A DNA stretch of 64,000 nucleotides, taken from positions 1 to 64,000 of the forward strand of contig FWCC01000130.1 in the NCBI GenBank assembly GCA_900169235.1, read 5' to 3'. This DNA is from Zarea fungicola (taxonomy: Eukaryota > Ascomycota > Sordariomycetes > Hypocreales > Cordycipitaceae). Each line of letters opens with the position of its first letter. Position 1 is the stretch's first letter. Position numbers and translations under genes: made by a program. The notes under the pieces were generated by a model. The model saw only the letters and a program-made list of their open reading frames with translations, had not been told where the DNA came from and made no database searches. Below are positions 31,792 to 43,542 of the stretch, one piece after another.

Positions 31792-34234
31792 ATGGGCTCC
31801 GAAGCTGCCGAAGAGGAGGGCCACGATGCCGAGTCCTTACCACAGACCTACAAGCGTAAACCGCTAAGCTGCTCTACATGTCGCCTCAAAAAGATTCGCT
31901 GCGACAAGCGAATGCCATGTTGCCACTGCGTAAAGGCTAATCTCCAGTGCAGCTTTCCGTCCCAGAGAAAGGCGCGAGAGCGCAAGCCGCACTTCAGGAA
32001 TCGAGCTGTGGTACCAGTAGCAGCCGGCAGCGACAACTTTGACGATGGCCTGGCAAGTAGGCTCCAAAGTCTAGAGTCACAGGTTTCATCTTTGCGAATA
32101 CAGCTTGGAGAGGCCAAGGCCGAGAATGCCGCATCACCCAAATATGAGCTGGTGAAACGGATGCCGAGTAGTCCTGGCGCAAGCTCAATAGGGGGCTCTT
32201 CGCGCATCAAATTCTCTTTTTGGATGAGTATTAACTCTGAGGTGAGACACTCCAGCTCACCATTGCCAACAGCGGTATACTGACCAACAATGGGAATAGC
32301 TCCAGCGCCAATTAACCATGTTGCGTCCACGCGGCTTGGGACTGCAATTTGAGCATGCCGCGTTGACCGCAGCTAGCCTTCCAGAACCATCTCGGCCAGA
32401 TGTTTCTATGCTCTTGTTTAGATCGTTTCACGGTGCACAACAGCTCGTTCAGCATCCCCCAGAGAGCCACATCATGCTGTTTTGGCAAGTCTTCAAAGAC
32501 AATGTCGACCCAATGGTCAAGTTGTTGCACATGCCGACACTTTACAATCTCTTTAAAAGAGCACTCTGGCACAGAGAGACCCTTTCAGTTGCCGAGCAAG
32601 CACTCATGTTCTCTGTCTACTACCTCTCCGCTGCTGCGATGAATGAAGACATGGTAAGTGGTGGTGCGTTTTCTCATATAGGACACAGCTAACCTGGCAA
32701 CCATTTCTAGGTGCTTCGGGAATTTTCCGTACCCAAAACAAATCTTCTCGGCCGCTTGCGAGTTTTGGTCGAGCAAGCTCTTGTGGCAGCTAAATTTGCC
32801 ACCACATCAGACATGACAGTTCTGCGTGCTCTTTTGTTCTTCATCCTGGTGCTGCGAAAGACGGGAGAAGCCCGCAGTGCCGGTGGTCTTGTCGGTCTCG
32901 TGGTCCAACTTAGTCACAGTTTCCGATTACACAGAGATAGCGCCGGTGTGAGTGGCCTTACACCATTCGAGCGAGAAATGCGACGTCGCTTATTCTGGTG
33001 CGTCGTGGTGCTTGATAATCGTTCCGCCGAGGATTTGGGAACGGATCCGATGATTCCAGAAGAAATGTGGAATACGCCCCTCCCGCTCAACATCAATGAC
33101 GATGACCTCAGTGAGACCTCGTCTACTCCACCCACACCCCGAGAAGGCATCACAGACATGGCATTTGTTCTCGTGCGGCTACACGCAATCCAAACGTCTG
33201 CGCGAGTCAGGCGGTTAGCTTCAGAAGAATCCGATGACACGATTGAGATGATGGATCAGCGCTGCGAGGAGATGTGGAAAGAAACGGAGAACATGATTCA
33301 AGCCCAGTTTTTCGACGTCGGCCCCCACCACGAGTTTAGCTGGGCAGCCAGATACATGGCAAGTTTGCTCTTGTCCAAGATGAAGTTGACAGATCAATGT
33401 TCATTCTACTCGACGGAAAATACAGACATGACGACAAAGGCCATGCAGACGAGGTCCACCGCGCATCTCACATCGGCAATTCGGGTTATTGAAGACAACC
33501 ACACTGCCAACATGGACCAGCGATGGGCCAAGTGGAAATGGATTTTTGTTGCCTACTCGAGATGGCACGGCTCAGCCATCTTGTTCAAGGAGATGCTCCG
33601 CCGACCGTGGACGCCAATCAGCGAGCAGGCGTGGGAGTCGCTGCACAAGATCATGGGCGACTCGAAGCTCGGCGAGCTGGAGTGTCTGCGCGACCAACCC
33701 GTGATGCCCCTGCCCTTTTCCTTCATCTACGAGTTGACAAAAAATTACCGTGAGTCCGAATTTGCGAGATTGCGAGCCAGCCCAGACGAAGCACAGCGCA
33801 TGTGCGACGAGACCCCTGTGCGGGAAGATGACTTGAACGAGGTGGTGGTCGGCAAGGCTGGCGGCGATCGTCCCGGAGTTTCGGCCTCATCTCTGGCGCG
33901 ATGGCGGTGGTCAGTCGGGCTTGCCCACGCCAGTGTCTCGCGCACCACTGCTGCGATGCCTGTCTCTGCTGCTGTCTCGCGCGGAGTTTTCTCGACTGCT
34001 GGACAGGTCGCGGCGGCGGAAGAAACATGCCCTGTAGACTATTCCGCGGCTGCAATGGATATCCATGCAGATACCCAAACATGCAATAATATTCTGCCAA
34101 CCATGGCTGATCAATCAACTTATACCATGGGAATGCAGCAGCTGCAGCTACAGCAGCAGCAGCAACTGCAGTGGGATCTGGGAAATGCAATGCCAGTGGA
34201 GTACATGGAGAACATTCTGGACGAGCTATTTTAG
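31792..34234 (+). CDS. Zn2Cys6 transcription factor, pathway-specific regulator candidate
   Basis: A 775-residue protein with exons 31792-32241, 32300-32653 and 32711-34234. The cluster reads CSTCRLKKIRC then CCHCVKANLQC (CX2CX6CX5-6CX2CX6C), flanked by the basic KARERKPHFR. A coiled-coil segment (LASRLQSLESQVSSLRIQLG) follows at about residues 85-105, then a fungal_trans domain with REMRRRLFWCVVVLDNRSAEDLG. The end is Gln-rich (QQLQLQQQQQLQWDLG), as in activation domains, and finishes in an acidic NILDELF. Its place between the MDR gene and the A-T-R gene, on the same strand as both, makes it the likely cluster activator. Confidence 0.9.
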
Positions 34235-34647
34235 CAGGATCGTGCTCGGCACGCGGTACCATCTGAAATGACGTTGTTTACGTTGCATCTTGCCCGATAC
34301 TTCCGCATTCGGCAATTTAATACCCGCGAAATAAGTCCGTTGCTGCTTTTTCGGCCAAAGGTCTGTAAACACCTTCAAAGCTGGTGCCAGAATGGTTTGC
34401 TCGTTGATTCTACCTGCTTTTCTTTGTGCGAGACTGCCATGCATGTCTAGTACAGCGATGACGAGGTGACATTATGCAGCAGGTGGCCAGCGGCCAGCGT
34501 AGCATTCTCAGCACAAAGATGTCTCAGATGATAGTTGATACTTAAGGCTCTGGCTGTCTCCCTTGGACTGTGTAGGATCATTAGATAACTTTGCTTTATA
34601 CTGAATAGACCAACATATCTAATTTTCCGAATTCTGATTCTTCAAGT
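34235..34647. other. Intergenic, promoter of the A-T-R gene
   Basis: About 410 bp. No coding signal and no clear CGG inverted pair. Confidence 0.5.
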
Positions 34648-37600
34648 ATGACGCAAAAAGCCCATCAGCCATATGGCGGGCCGTACGGACGCCGCCTCTA
34701 TGTTCACGTAGTGGACGAGACAGCCACCGCTCAACCGGATCGTACCTGGATCTATGCGCCACGAACTTCTGACGCCCGGGATGGCTGGAAACCACTGACC
34801 TGGCGTCAGCATGCCAATGCAGTGAATCGCATGGCAGCCTGGCTCGTGGAGCATCTCGGCAAGCCACAACACAAGACATTCCCCAGTGTTGCTTATGTCG
34901 GACCCAACGATGCGCGGTACATGGTGCTCTTTGCGGCTGGCGTTAAAGCCGGCTACCAGGTTAGTAGCTGGTATTTCTGAGTCGTAGCTTCGTTACCCGT
35001 GCGCACCAAATAGCTAATCGCTAGTCACAGATTATGTTTCCTTCCCCGCGCAACAACACCGAAAGCCAAGTATCGCTGCTGCAAGTCACCAAATGTCAGA
35101 AACTGCTCTATGGTGTAGAATACACCAAGAGGATCCGACCATGGGTGCAGGAAAGTGGCGTGGAAGCACTGGAGATGCTGAGCTTTGAGGCCATGTTTGA
35201 CGAGTCGCCTGTACCTATCGTTCCGTACACGGAAACCTTCGAATCGGCCGAGTTTGATCCCGTCATAATTCTGCACACAAGCGGCAGTACTGGAATCCCT
35301 AAGCCTATATATTGTAATCAGGGCCTGTTTTCAACGACGGACAACTATCACTACTCCCTCCAGTCCAATGGCTATACTTTTGTTATTGAGGCCATGGCCA
35401 GTCTTTCGAACCGATCATATTGTCCATGTACGTAAACTTTGGTAAACAAAGTACGCAAGACTTGGCCGAAATCTTACTAACACGCCGGCGCGTACGCAGT
35501 GCCCCTCTTTCATGCCTTTGGGTTGTATTCCTGTATCCAAATATGTGGTTTTTGGGGGAAGCCGCTGGCACTTGGCGTTGGCGATCGACCGTTGACGGCT
35601 GAGAGTGTCGTGGAAGGGTGCGAGGCCGCTGAATGCGACGCACTGATTCTGCCTCCATCCATTGTGGAAGACATTGCAAGACTTGAAGGGGGCCTTGAGA
35701 AACTGAAGAAGTTGAGTTATGTCTGCTGTGGTGGTGGTGAGTTTTTGTTTCCTTTCGCCGTCTAGCTGTTTGCCTGCGCTAACCATGATCAATTCAGGTG
35801 GCATCTCGAAAGAGGTTGGCGACCATCTTACGGCACAGGGTGTAACGCTCAACAACGTCATTTCAAGCACAGAGTAAGTCTCATACCGTGATAACTTCAG
35901 GCGCACTTGATTAATACAGATTGTTAGATACAGCATCTACCCTGTATACTGGCAGACCAACTACAAGTACTGGGACTTTTTCATTTTTGACAATGACCAA
36001 TTTGGTTGCAAATATGAGCACGTTGGTGACAACATTTTCGAGCAGACAATTGTTCGCCATGAGCCTCGCCAGCCAATATTTTACACCTTCCCAGATAAGA
36101 CCGACTACAAGACGGGTGACCTGTTTGAAGCTCACCCGACACTTCCGAACCACTGGCGATCGCACGGTCGCATTGACAACATTATTGTCTTCAATAACGG
36201 CGAGAAGCTGAACCCCACCAGTATCGAGGCGGCTGTAACTCTGCACCCGGACGTTCGACAGGCGCTGGTCGTTGGCCATGGCCACTTTCAGGCAGGCATA
36301 ATCCTAGAGCCTACGTATTGGCCATTAGACGATGCGCAGAAGTCGGCTTTTATTGACAATGTCTGGCCAGTAATTGAAAAGGCCAACGCCTCAACTGTTG
36401 AGCACGGCCGAATCGCACGCCATCTGGTCACCATTTCAGATCCAGACAAGCCGTTTCTCTTTTCGCCCAAGGGCTCTTTCCGACGTGGTGCGGCTTTGAA
36501 GATGTACAAGGAAGAGATTGCGGATTTGTTTGCCGCAGACGAAGTCATTGTACCCGCAGAGCTTGATGTTCGGACATTACAGACCTTGACTGCTAGTATT
36601 AGGTCACTCTTTGCTGCAGCTGTTGGCGAGATTGATGACGAAGAGGACTTTTTCTTGCGCGGCATAGACTCCCTGCAGACTATCCATATGTCCAAGCGCA
36701 TCAGCGTCGGTTTGAAGGCGGTCGGTGTAGATGAGCAGGCTGCGCTCGTCGTACCCAGAGATATTTACGCCAACAGCACAATCACTCAATTGTCCAGCTT
36801 CCTCTTTGACCGCCTCCAGGGCAATGTTAGCAACGGCGTATCGTCGATCGAAGCGACCCTCCAGGGTATGATTGACAAGTACAGCTCTGATCTTGGCACA
36901 TGCAAATCGCCTCCCAAGTCCACAAACAAAACTGTTGTTCTGACTGGATCAACTGGAAGCTTGGGTTCTTATATCCTCCACTTTTTGATTCATACTCCTG
37001 AGGTTGACAAGATTGTCTGTCTGAATCGCTCCGAGGATGGTGGCTATAGCAAACAACTTGCAGGCAACAAAGAACGGGGTCTGTCCACGAACTTTGACAA
37101 GGTTAAATTCTTCCATGCCGACCTTTCCCTACCGGGTTTGGGATTAGAGGCAGATGAATTGCACGCATTAGAGCACTCAGTCGATTCCATAATTCACAAT
37201 GCCTGGCCGGTAAACTTCAATCTCGCCGTCCAGTCATTTGAGGGCCACATCCGTGGAGTGCGCCATCTGGTCGATCTGGCCCAGAGGGCTACTGTCAAGG
37301 CTACGATTACATTCATCTCATCGATTGGCACCGTTGACGGATGGTCCCAGTCATCGCCCGTGCCCGAGGCGAACTTGACAGAGCTGAATCTCGCTGGGAT
37401 GGGCTACGGTCAGTCCAAGCTGATCAGCAGCATTATTGTAGACAAAGCCGCCAAGCTGGCTGGTCTTCCAGCCGCCGTTGTCCGCCTCGGACAGGTCGCA
37501 GGACCAACTACGCAACAGGGCTCGTGGAACAGCCACGAGTGGCTTCCGACCATTATTGAATCGTCTGTCAATATGGGCTCTCTGCCAAGCAGCTTGGGTA

Positions 37601-38049
37601 AAATGACAGTGGACTGGGTGCCAGTAGACAAAGCCGCACGCACAATTCTCGACATGGCCGACTTTACGGCCGAAGCCACAGTCAAAGGAGAACGCTTTAC
37701 CGACGGCGCTAAGTTTTTCAACCTCGTTAATCCCGAAACAACCCCTTGGGAGAGTATTTCACCCGCCATTGTGAGCTTCTATGAGCATATGGGCAAGAGG
37801 CTTCAGCTCATCGGCTTGGAGGAGTGGATCAAAGCCGTAGAAAGTGCTCCGGCGTCGTTGAACCTGCCGGCTGTCAAGCTCCTGGATACTTACAAAGCAA
37901 TGGCGGCGTCTATTGGTTCAGATAATGGTCATGGCACTGGGTTTGCAACAGAGAAGGCGCAGGCAGCGAGCAAGACGCTGGCTGAACTCGAAGCAATAGC
38001 GCCAGAATTGGTGAGCCTGTGGTGCCAACAGTGGAACTTTGCCACGTAA
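34648..38049 (+). CDS. NRPS-like adenylation-thiolation-reductase (A-T-R) enzyme
   Basis: A 1,047-residue enzyme with exons 34648-34959, 35031-35427, 35500-35736, 35798-35873 and 35928-38049. The adenylation domain (about 1-520) has HTSGSTGIPKPI (A3), YKTGDLF (A7) and GRIDNIIVFNNGEKLNP (A8/A10 Lys). The carrier domain has the phosphopantetheine Ser near residue 589 in FFLRGIDSLQ. The C-terminal reductase (Thioester-redct/NAD_binding_4) has VVLTGSTGSLGSY near 677 and catalytic Tyr/Lys in GYGQSKLI. Such enzymes activate an aryl, amino or fatty acid with ATP, hold it as a thioester and release it as an aldehyde by NADPH reduction. There is no condensation domain. The A5 motif is unusual (NVISSTEY). 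Neighbouring MDR, hydrolase and two regulators support a small metabolite cluster. Substrate unknown. Confidence 0.9.
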
Positions 38050-40214
38050 GTGTCCTTGTCAAGAGTAGCTTGCTTTTTTGTTGGTTAGAGTAATGTACTA
38101 GATTGTTAGAAATAAGTTGTCATTGTATTGACAAAAGAATGAAATTATTTCCCGACATTCAGCTGTGGACTTTCAGCCTCAATGTTCGCCCCAGATGGCG
38201 AAAGCCACCAGCCGCCACCAAAGAGTCCGAGTGTAGAACTATCGACAAATTAGTTGACACAAGCGGCGAAACCCATCCCATTTTCAGCAAAGATAATTCT
38301 GATGGCAGGATAAGCAATGCTTTATTAAATTGTTTACGCCGGTGTCACTTATTGTGGTTGAGCTTCGTACGCCATATTGGTGCAGATCCCAGCTCCTTGG
38401 TTCCGTGGTTCCGTGGCTCCCAGCTTGCCGGCTCAACCGCCTGTCAAATTACATTGATCCGCAGATCCTTAAGTTAGCGCTTGCAAAAATGGAAGACGTT
38501 GTGGTGATCACAATGATTGTCATGGTATGGGGCGGGTTATTTTCATCAATCTGCGATCGGTGTGTAAGATTCTAACCGTGATGTGTAATTAATAAGACAG
38601 TATGGAGTAAAATTCCCTTTATACCGGACCAACAACCCATTAACTTGACAGAAATAAATAACTGTGGCTCTTTGAGCGAAGACCAGGGCGCAACGTCCGA
38701 GTCATTTCCAAAGTGGTGCATGATTTGCTGTTGCCAGCGCTCCATGGTGCAATTTCACGCAGTTTTGTTCCCCCTATTTAGCTACTTCGTTGGCCCTCCT
38801 CCGTTAGTTAACAATAACTAACTGTCTGCTAATCTTAGCTGCCAGGCCAGCGCCCCCATCACATTAGACGCTGGGCTCATGCGAACCATGTAAGGCGGCT
38901 GCCCCCTGTGAGGAATTCAGAGTCCAGGACTGTTTATTAGCATATTCGAGTGACTCTCTGTTCGTATGGGCTTCTCTCCCAGCCAATCTTCTCTCTGAAT
39001 GCGCACGCGTGGCACACCGACACCAGGGGCTGCCAGGCACAGGGGCTTTGCGTTGAGATGGGAAAGGTGGCTTGCAATAGCGTACGGGGCTACTGCAGGG
39101 GAAATTACACTCTACAAACACGCTGGCGAATTTCTCTCAATGGCTCACGAGAGCACAAAGAGCGCTAACGAGTAAAGGTGGGTTTTACGACGGAAGCCTG
39201 TACCCGTAGCGCATTGTCCTTTCTGCTTTTGCTCTGTCAAAGTGTCTTGGTAAGACAAGAGTCTCATGGCAGCTGCATGTAGATCTGCGGCGTGAAGAAA
39301 TTTATCCGATAGCATCGCACTGTCTACTGATTTGTTATATATTGCAAACTATTACCCTACTTATTAATATCACCGTAAAATAAATTGCTCGTAGCCTGGC
39401 CGCCTTTTAGGATTCATCAAGGCTAGTCCAGGAACAGTGACCATGGTGCGCTGTGTCCACACTCCGAAGCGTAGGAGGATTTTTATGCATTGAGCCAGAG
39501 CAAAGAAAACGTGATAAGTATCATAAACCAGCGAATAGCATCACGACCGACCCCCCTTGTCGCCATGTGAAGGCTCCATCCTGCAGCCAGCCAGCCTTGT
39601 TCACTTACAAGCACGCTCAGGTCAAATCTCCACACAGCCATTGTTGAGTGGCTTCCTTCACAGCCTGACTTCCACACAATGCCCAGCGTTTATCTCTCCA
39701 GCTTGTAACTTGCCCACTTTGAAGCGGGCACATTTGCCCAGATGGCTTTGCCGGACTGGGCCGCTACGGTGGCCGAGGACCAATCAGCCACAATCCCGTA
39801 TTTTGGAATGACTCCAAGTTACTGGATAATATGGGCTTTACTCGATTTGGGGAGCCCGACTCTTGTCCCATCCGCCAGGTCCCCGCCAACGTATTGGAAC
39901 AAAGAGAGGAAATGTGCACAGCAGAGAAAAGAGGCTGCGCCCATCCCGAGCCTTCAGGGTGTTCCCGACTCACCGAGGCGTTATGGATCGGGGGGGCGAG
40001 GATGATAAAAGGAAGCCGATGCCACATCCCACAACTCTCGCGCCTTTTGGACCTTTCCGTCAACCAACCCAGCTTTCCTCGGTTGCTTCCCCATATCCAA
40101 GAGCTTCATCAAGCTCGTCCTCTGACGTATCGCACGTCAATTCACTCGTTTTATTATTGTTTTCGCACGTAGTTTGCACAACTTACCATCAGTCATTCAT
40201 TTTACTGAGCCAAT
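38050..40214. other. Long intergenic region
   Basis: About 2.2 kb with no supported gene. It separates the A-T-R cluster from the cell-surface genes. A tandem TTCCGTGG motif occurs near 38401-38417. The last 200 bp are pyrimidine-rich, as often seen before strongly expressed fungal genes. Confidence 0.5.
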
Positions 40215-43188
40215 ATGCGTCTTCTCTCAACCACTCTCGCCACTTTAGTGGCTGGCGCCAGTGCAGTTTCTGGTGCTACCATCTACTCGCAGAAGGAGTC
40301 GTATGATGTTACCAATTTCTTTGACAAGTTTACATTTTACGAGGTACTTAATCCTTTTCATGAATATCTTTCGCTAGGTGATGTGCTGACATGATGTGCA
40401 GACCAAAGCACTCGGCGATGATGGCACCAAGGGAGGCGCGGCGTACCAAAGCAAGACAGCTGCCCGCAATGCTGGCCTCTTCAAGTATGGAGCAAACGAT
40501 GTATACATTGGTGTCGACTCTACCAACTGGATCCCAGACGGTCAGGGCCGTCCCAGTCTTCGTCTCCAGTCCATCAACGACTACACAAAGGGTCTCTTCA
40601 TTGCCCGCTTCACCCACATGCCCAAGAGCACCTGCGGTGCTTGGCCTGCCTTGTGAGTAGTTCGTCGCAACAGCGTTGGCTTCATTAACAGATGATGCTA
40701 ACACCTTTTTACAGCTGGACATTCAACACAGACAAGGAATGGCCCATTGGTGGCGAGATTGACATTTACGAGAACTGGAGCCTTGCAACCCAGAACCACC
40801 CAGCGTTCCACACCGGCACTGAAAGCGGCGTTGGTAAATGCAGCATTACCAACGCTGGAGGCACTGGTACCCTTTTGACCTCAAACTGCGCCCAAGATCA
40901 GGGTTATGGATGCAGTGTGGCCGACACCAAAGGCCCTTACGGAACCTCCGATGGCGGTGTCTGTAAGTCACTTTTATGTCTTTATCCTTCCGTTTGATCG
41001 AGACGCTAATACCCATTTTCTTCTAGACGCTATGGAGTGGACCGATCAGTACATCAGAATCTTTGCTTGGACCAACGGCCAGGCTCCCTCCAACATTGCC
41101 AGCTCGCAACCCGATACGTCCGTCTGGGGCAAGCCGGTTGCGGAGCTCAAGAATGGCCCTTGCAACATCAACGGACAGTTTCTTTCCCAGAGGCTGATTT
41201 TGGACATTAACTTTTGCGGCGATGGGCCTGCTTCTAGCTGGGGCAACGACTGCGCTGCGAAGACCAAGCAGCCCAGTTGCTACGACTATATCCGCACCAA
41301 CCCTAGTGCTTTCAGCGAGGTCTACTGGAGAATCAGGGATATTCGTTACTTCACAGCTGGTGCCACCACCACGACTACGTCCTCTGCTTCGACTACCACC
41401 ACACGGACGTCTACCAGCACCTCGACCACTACATCCACTTCGACCAGTTCCTCCAGGACTTCTACGAGCACCTCGACCAGCACCTCGACCAGCACGAGCT
41501 CAACTGCCACATCGACAAGCACCAGCACCACACGCAGCACCACAAGCAGCACCAGCACGACGACCTCTGGAACCAGCTCGTCTACCTCGACGTCGACTGG
41601 CTCCAGCACAAGCAGCACAGGTTCCAGCACCGGCACAAGCTCCTCAGCTGGCTCCAGTACTAGCTCGTCTACTTCTACGTCGTCCAGCACCACTACCAGC
41701 GGCACCACCAGCGGCACCACCAGCAGCGGAACGTCTACAACCACCGGATCTTCCTCCACTGGATCGTCAACTTCCACCGGATCTTCCTCTACTGGATCGT
41801 CAACTTCCACTGGGTCGTCCACTTCCACCGGATCGTCCAGTTCCACTGGCACATCGACCACTGGCTCGTCATCCACGTCTACTGGTTCATCGTCCACTGG
41901 ATCGTCTACTGGATCGTCCACTTCCACTGGCACCTCGTCCACTGGCTCATCGAGCAGCTCAGTAACTACCACTTCGGGCACCACCAGCACTACTAGCTCC
42001 AGCTCTGGCTCCTCCACGGGATGCGACACTTCCACGAGCAGTTCGTCCGGTACCACGACAACTTCAGGCACCAGCACTGGCACTGGCAGTTCCTCTTCTA
42101 CCAGCAGCCTCACCGGAACGACCTCGTCTCAGGCTACGACGACTTCATCTTCAATTAGCTCCACTTCGGATACTACCTCATCCAGCTCTAGCTCCACCTC
42201 CAGTCAGTCTAGCACTGGCTCTGGAACGTCGTCGACCACTGGTTCAACCTCGTCAACCTCGTCTTCCGCCTCGTCCACAGCATCTTCCACTGATTCTTCG
42301 TCAACATCTGCCTCATCGACTACTGATTGTGACTCCTCCTCTTCCACAGGCACAGCCACGGGCACATCGTCGACTCAGCCCACAGGCACGGGCACGACCA
42401 CTAGCGACTCATCCTCGTCCACATCAGGCTCCAGCAGCAGCACTAGCATCAGCTCATCGGCAGGCACCACTTCAGCCACAGGGTCTAGCTTATCCTCCTC
42501 CTCGTCAGCCGGTGTGACTTCGACCCCGAGTTCTACTATTTCAACAACTACTTCTTCGCAACTTTTGACGACTTCGACTGTTTTTACAACCACGACTTAC
42601 ACAGTCACAAGCTGCGCTCCTACCGTCACCAACTGCCCCAAGGGTCACGTCGTTACCGAGACTATTCCCCTGTACACCACTGTCTGCCCCGTCACCCCCA
42701 CACCGTCCTCCACCGCCGTTGGCGTCCCACCCGAGACCAAGATCACCAAGATCACAAAGGTGTACACCATCACCAGCTGTGCCCCCACCGTCACCAACTG
42801 CCCCGTTGGCCAAAAGACGACTGAAATCATCACCATGACTGGCAGCCTTTCTCACACTTCGCCGACCGCGAGCTACGCGACCCCCGCCTGCACCGGCCTC
42901 CCCTGTGCCGGCAATGCTGGTCCCTCGCCGTCCATGCAGACGTCCGTCGTCGTCTCGGCCGCGAATGTCAAGTCGCCCCCTTGCCAAGGCATGCCCTGCG
43001 GCGGCTGGCTCGATGCCCCCGCGAGCGTTGTCCCGACCCCCGTGGTCGCGGGCGGCAGCAAGGCAGGCTCCAACAGCACCGCCACCACCACGACCAAGGG
43101 TGTTCCTACTACTGGCAGCGCCGCCAAGCCTCTTTCCAATGCTGTCGCGCTTGTCGCCGGTATCTTGATCACTGCGCTGTTCTTGTAA
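40215..43188 (+). CDS. GPI-type GH16 beta-glucanase with long Ser/Thr-rich stalk
   Basis: A 929-residue protein, exons 40215-40343, 40402-40652, 40715-40962 and 41027-43188. It starts with a signal peptide (MRLLSTTLATLVAGASAVSG). The catalytic domain ends near residue 315 and has the GH16 active site GEIDIYENW (Glu141, Asp143, Glu146), typical of endo-1,3(4)-beta-glucanases. Next comes a stalk of about 400 residues made almost only of Ser, Thr and Gly (41355-42560), expected to be heavily O-mannosylated. Two copies of a Cys motif follow (TSCAPTVTNCPKGH, TSCAPTVTNCPVGQ), then two xxCxGxPCxG motifs, and a hydrophobic tail (VALVAGILITALFL) for a GPI anchor. It probably remodels or digests beta-glucan at the cell surface. 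It converges on the GH47 gene. Confidence 0.88.
41355..42560 (+). repeat. Low-complexity Ser/Thr coding array
   Basis: Imperfect short repeats such as TCCACTGGATCGTC and ACCTCGACCAGC code for (T/S)(T/S)GSS and STST units. Such arrays change length by slippage and unequal exchange. Confidence 0.9.
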
Positions 43189-43542
43189 AAGATGGAGGGC
43201 GACTTTGCTGTTTATTTTTATTTTTCACGTACCCCATGGCCAGTTTAATGTCGAGTGTTTTTTTTTTTTCATTTCTTTTTCTTCTCTCGTCTATTTTACA
43301 TTACTTTGATGAGTTGAAAGATCTGTTGGGCTCCGTGAACTCGTCCCCAGCAACCGTGTAATGTAAATACATATAGATTAATATTTTTATGATGACATCT
43401 TTTCAATATACATTTACCTCGACATCATGACAGCGCGCACTTGTTGAATATGGTTCATTTGTTCACGACGAGTGTAATAGACATTTGGCTGCTATTGAAA
43501 CAGTTTTTATTCCTACTCAGGCTAGAGATTTTTTATTTGCAT
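43189..43542. other. Convergent 3' region
   Basis: About 350 bp between two convergent genes. It holds their 3' untranslated regions; a T-rich tract lies at 43259-43269. No gene. Confidence 0.6.

Noticed and set aside
41222..41965. 247-codon plus-strand Pro/Arg-rich frame
   Set aside because: Alternative frame of the same Ser/Thr repeat array.
41346..42113. 255-codon minus-strand frame rich in Val, Asp and Glu
   Set aside because: Antisense of the Ser/Thr stalk; low-complexity DNA keeps several frames open.
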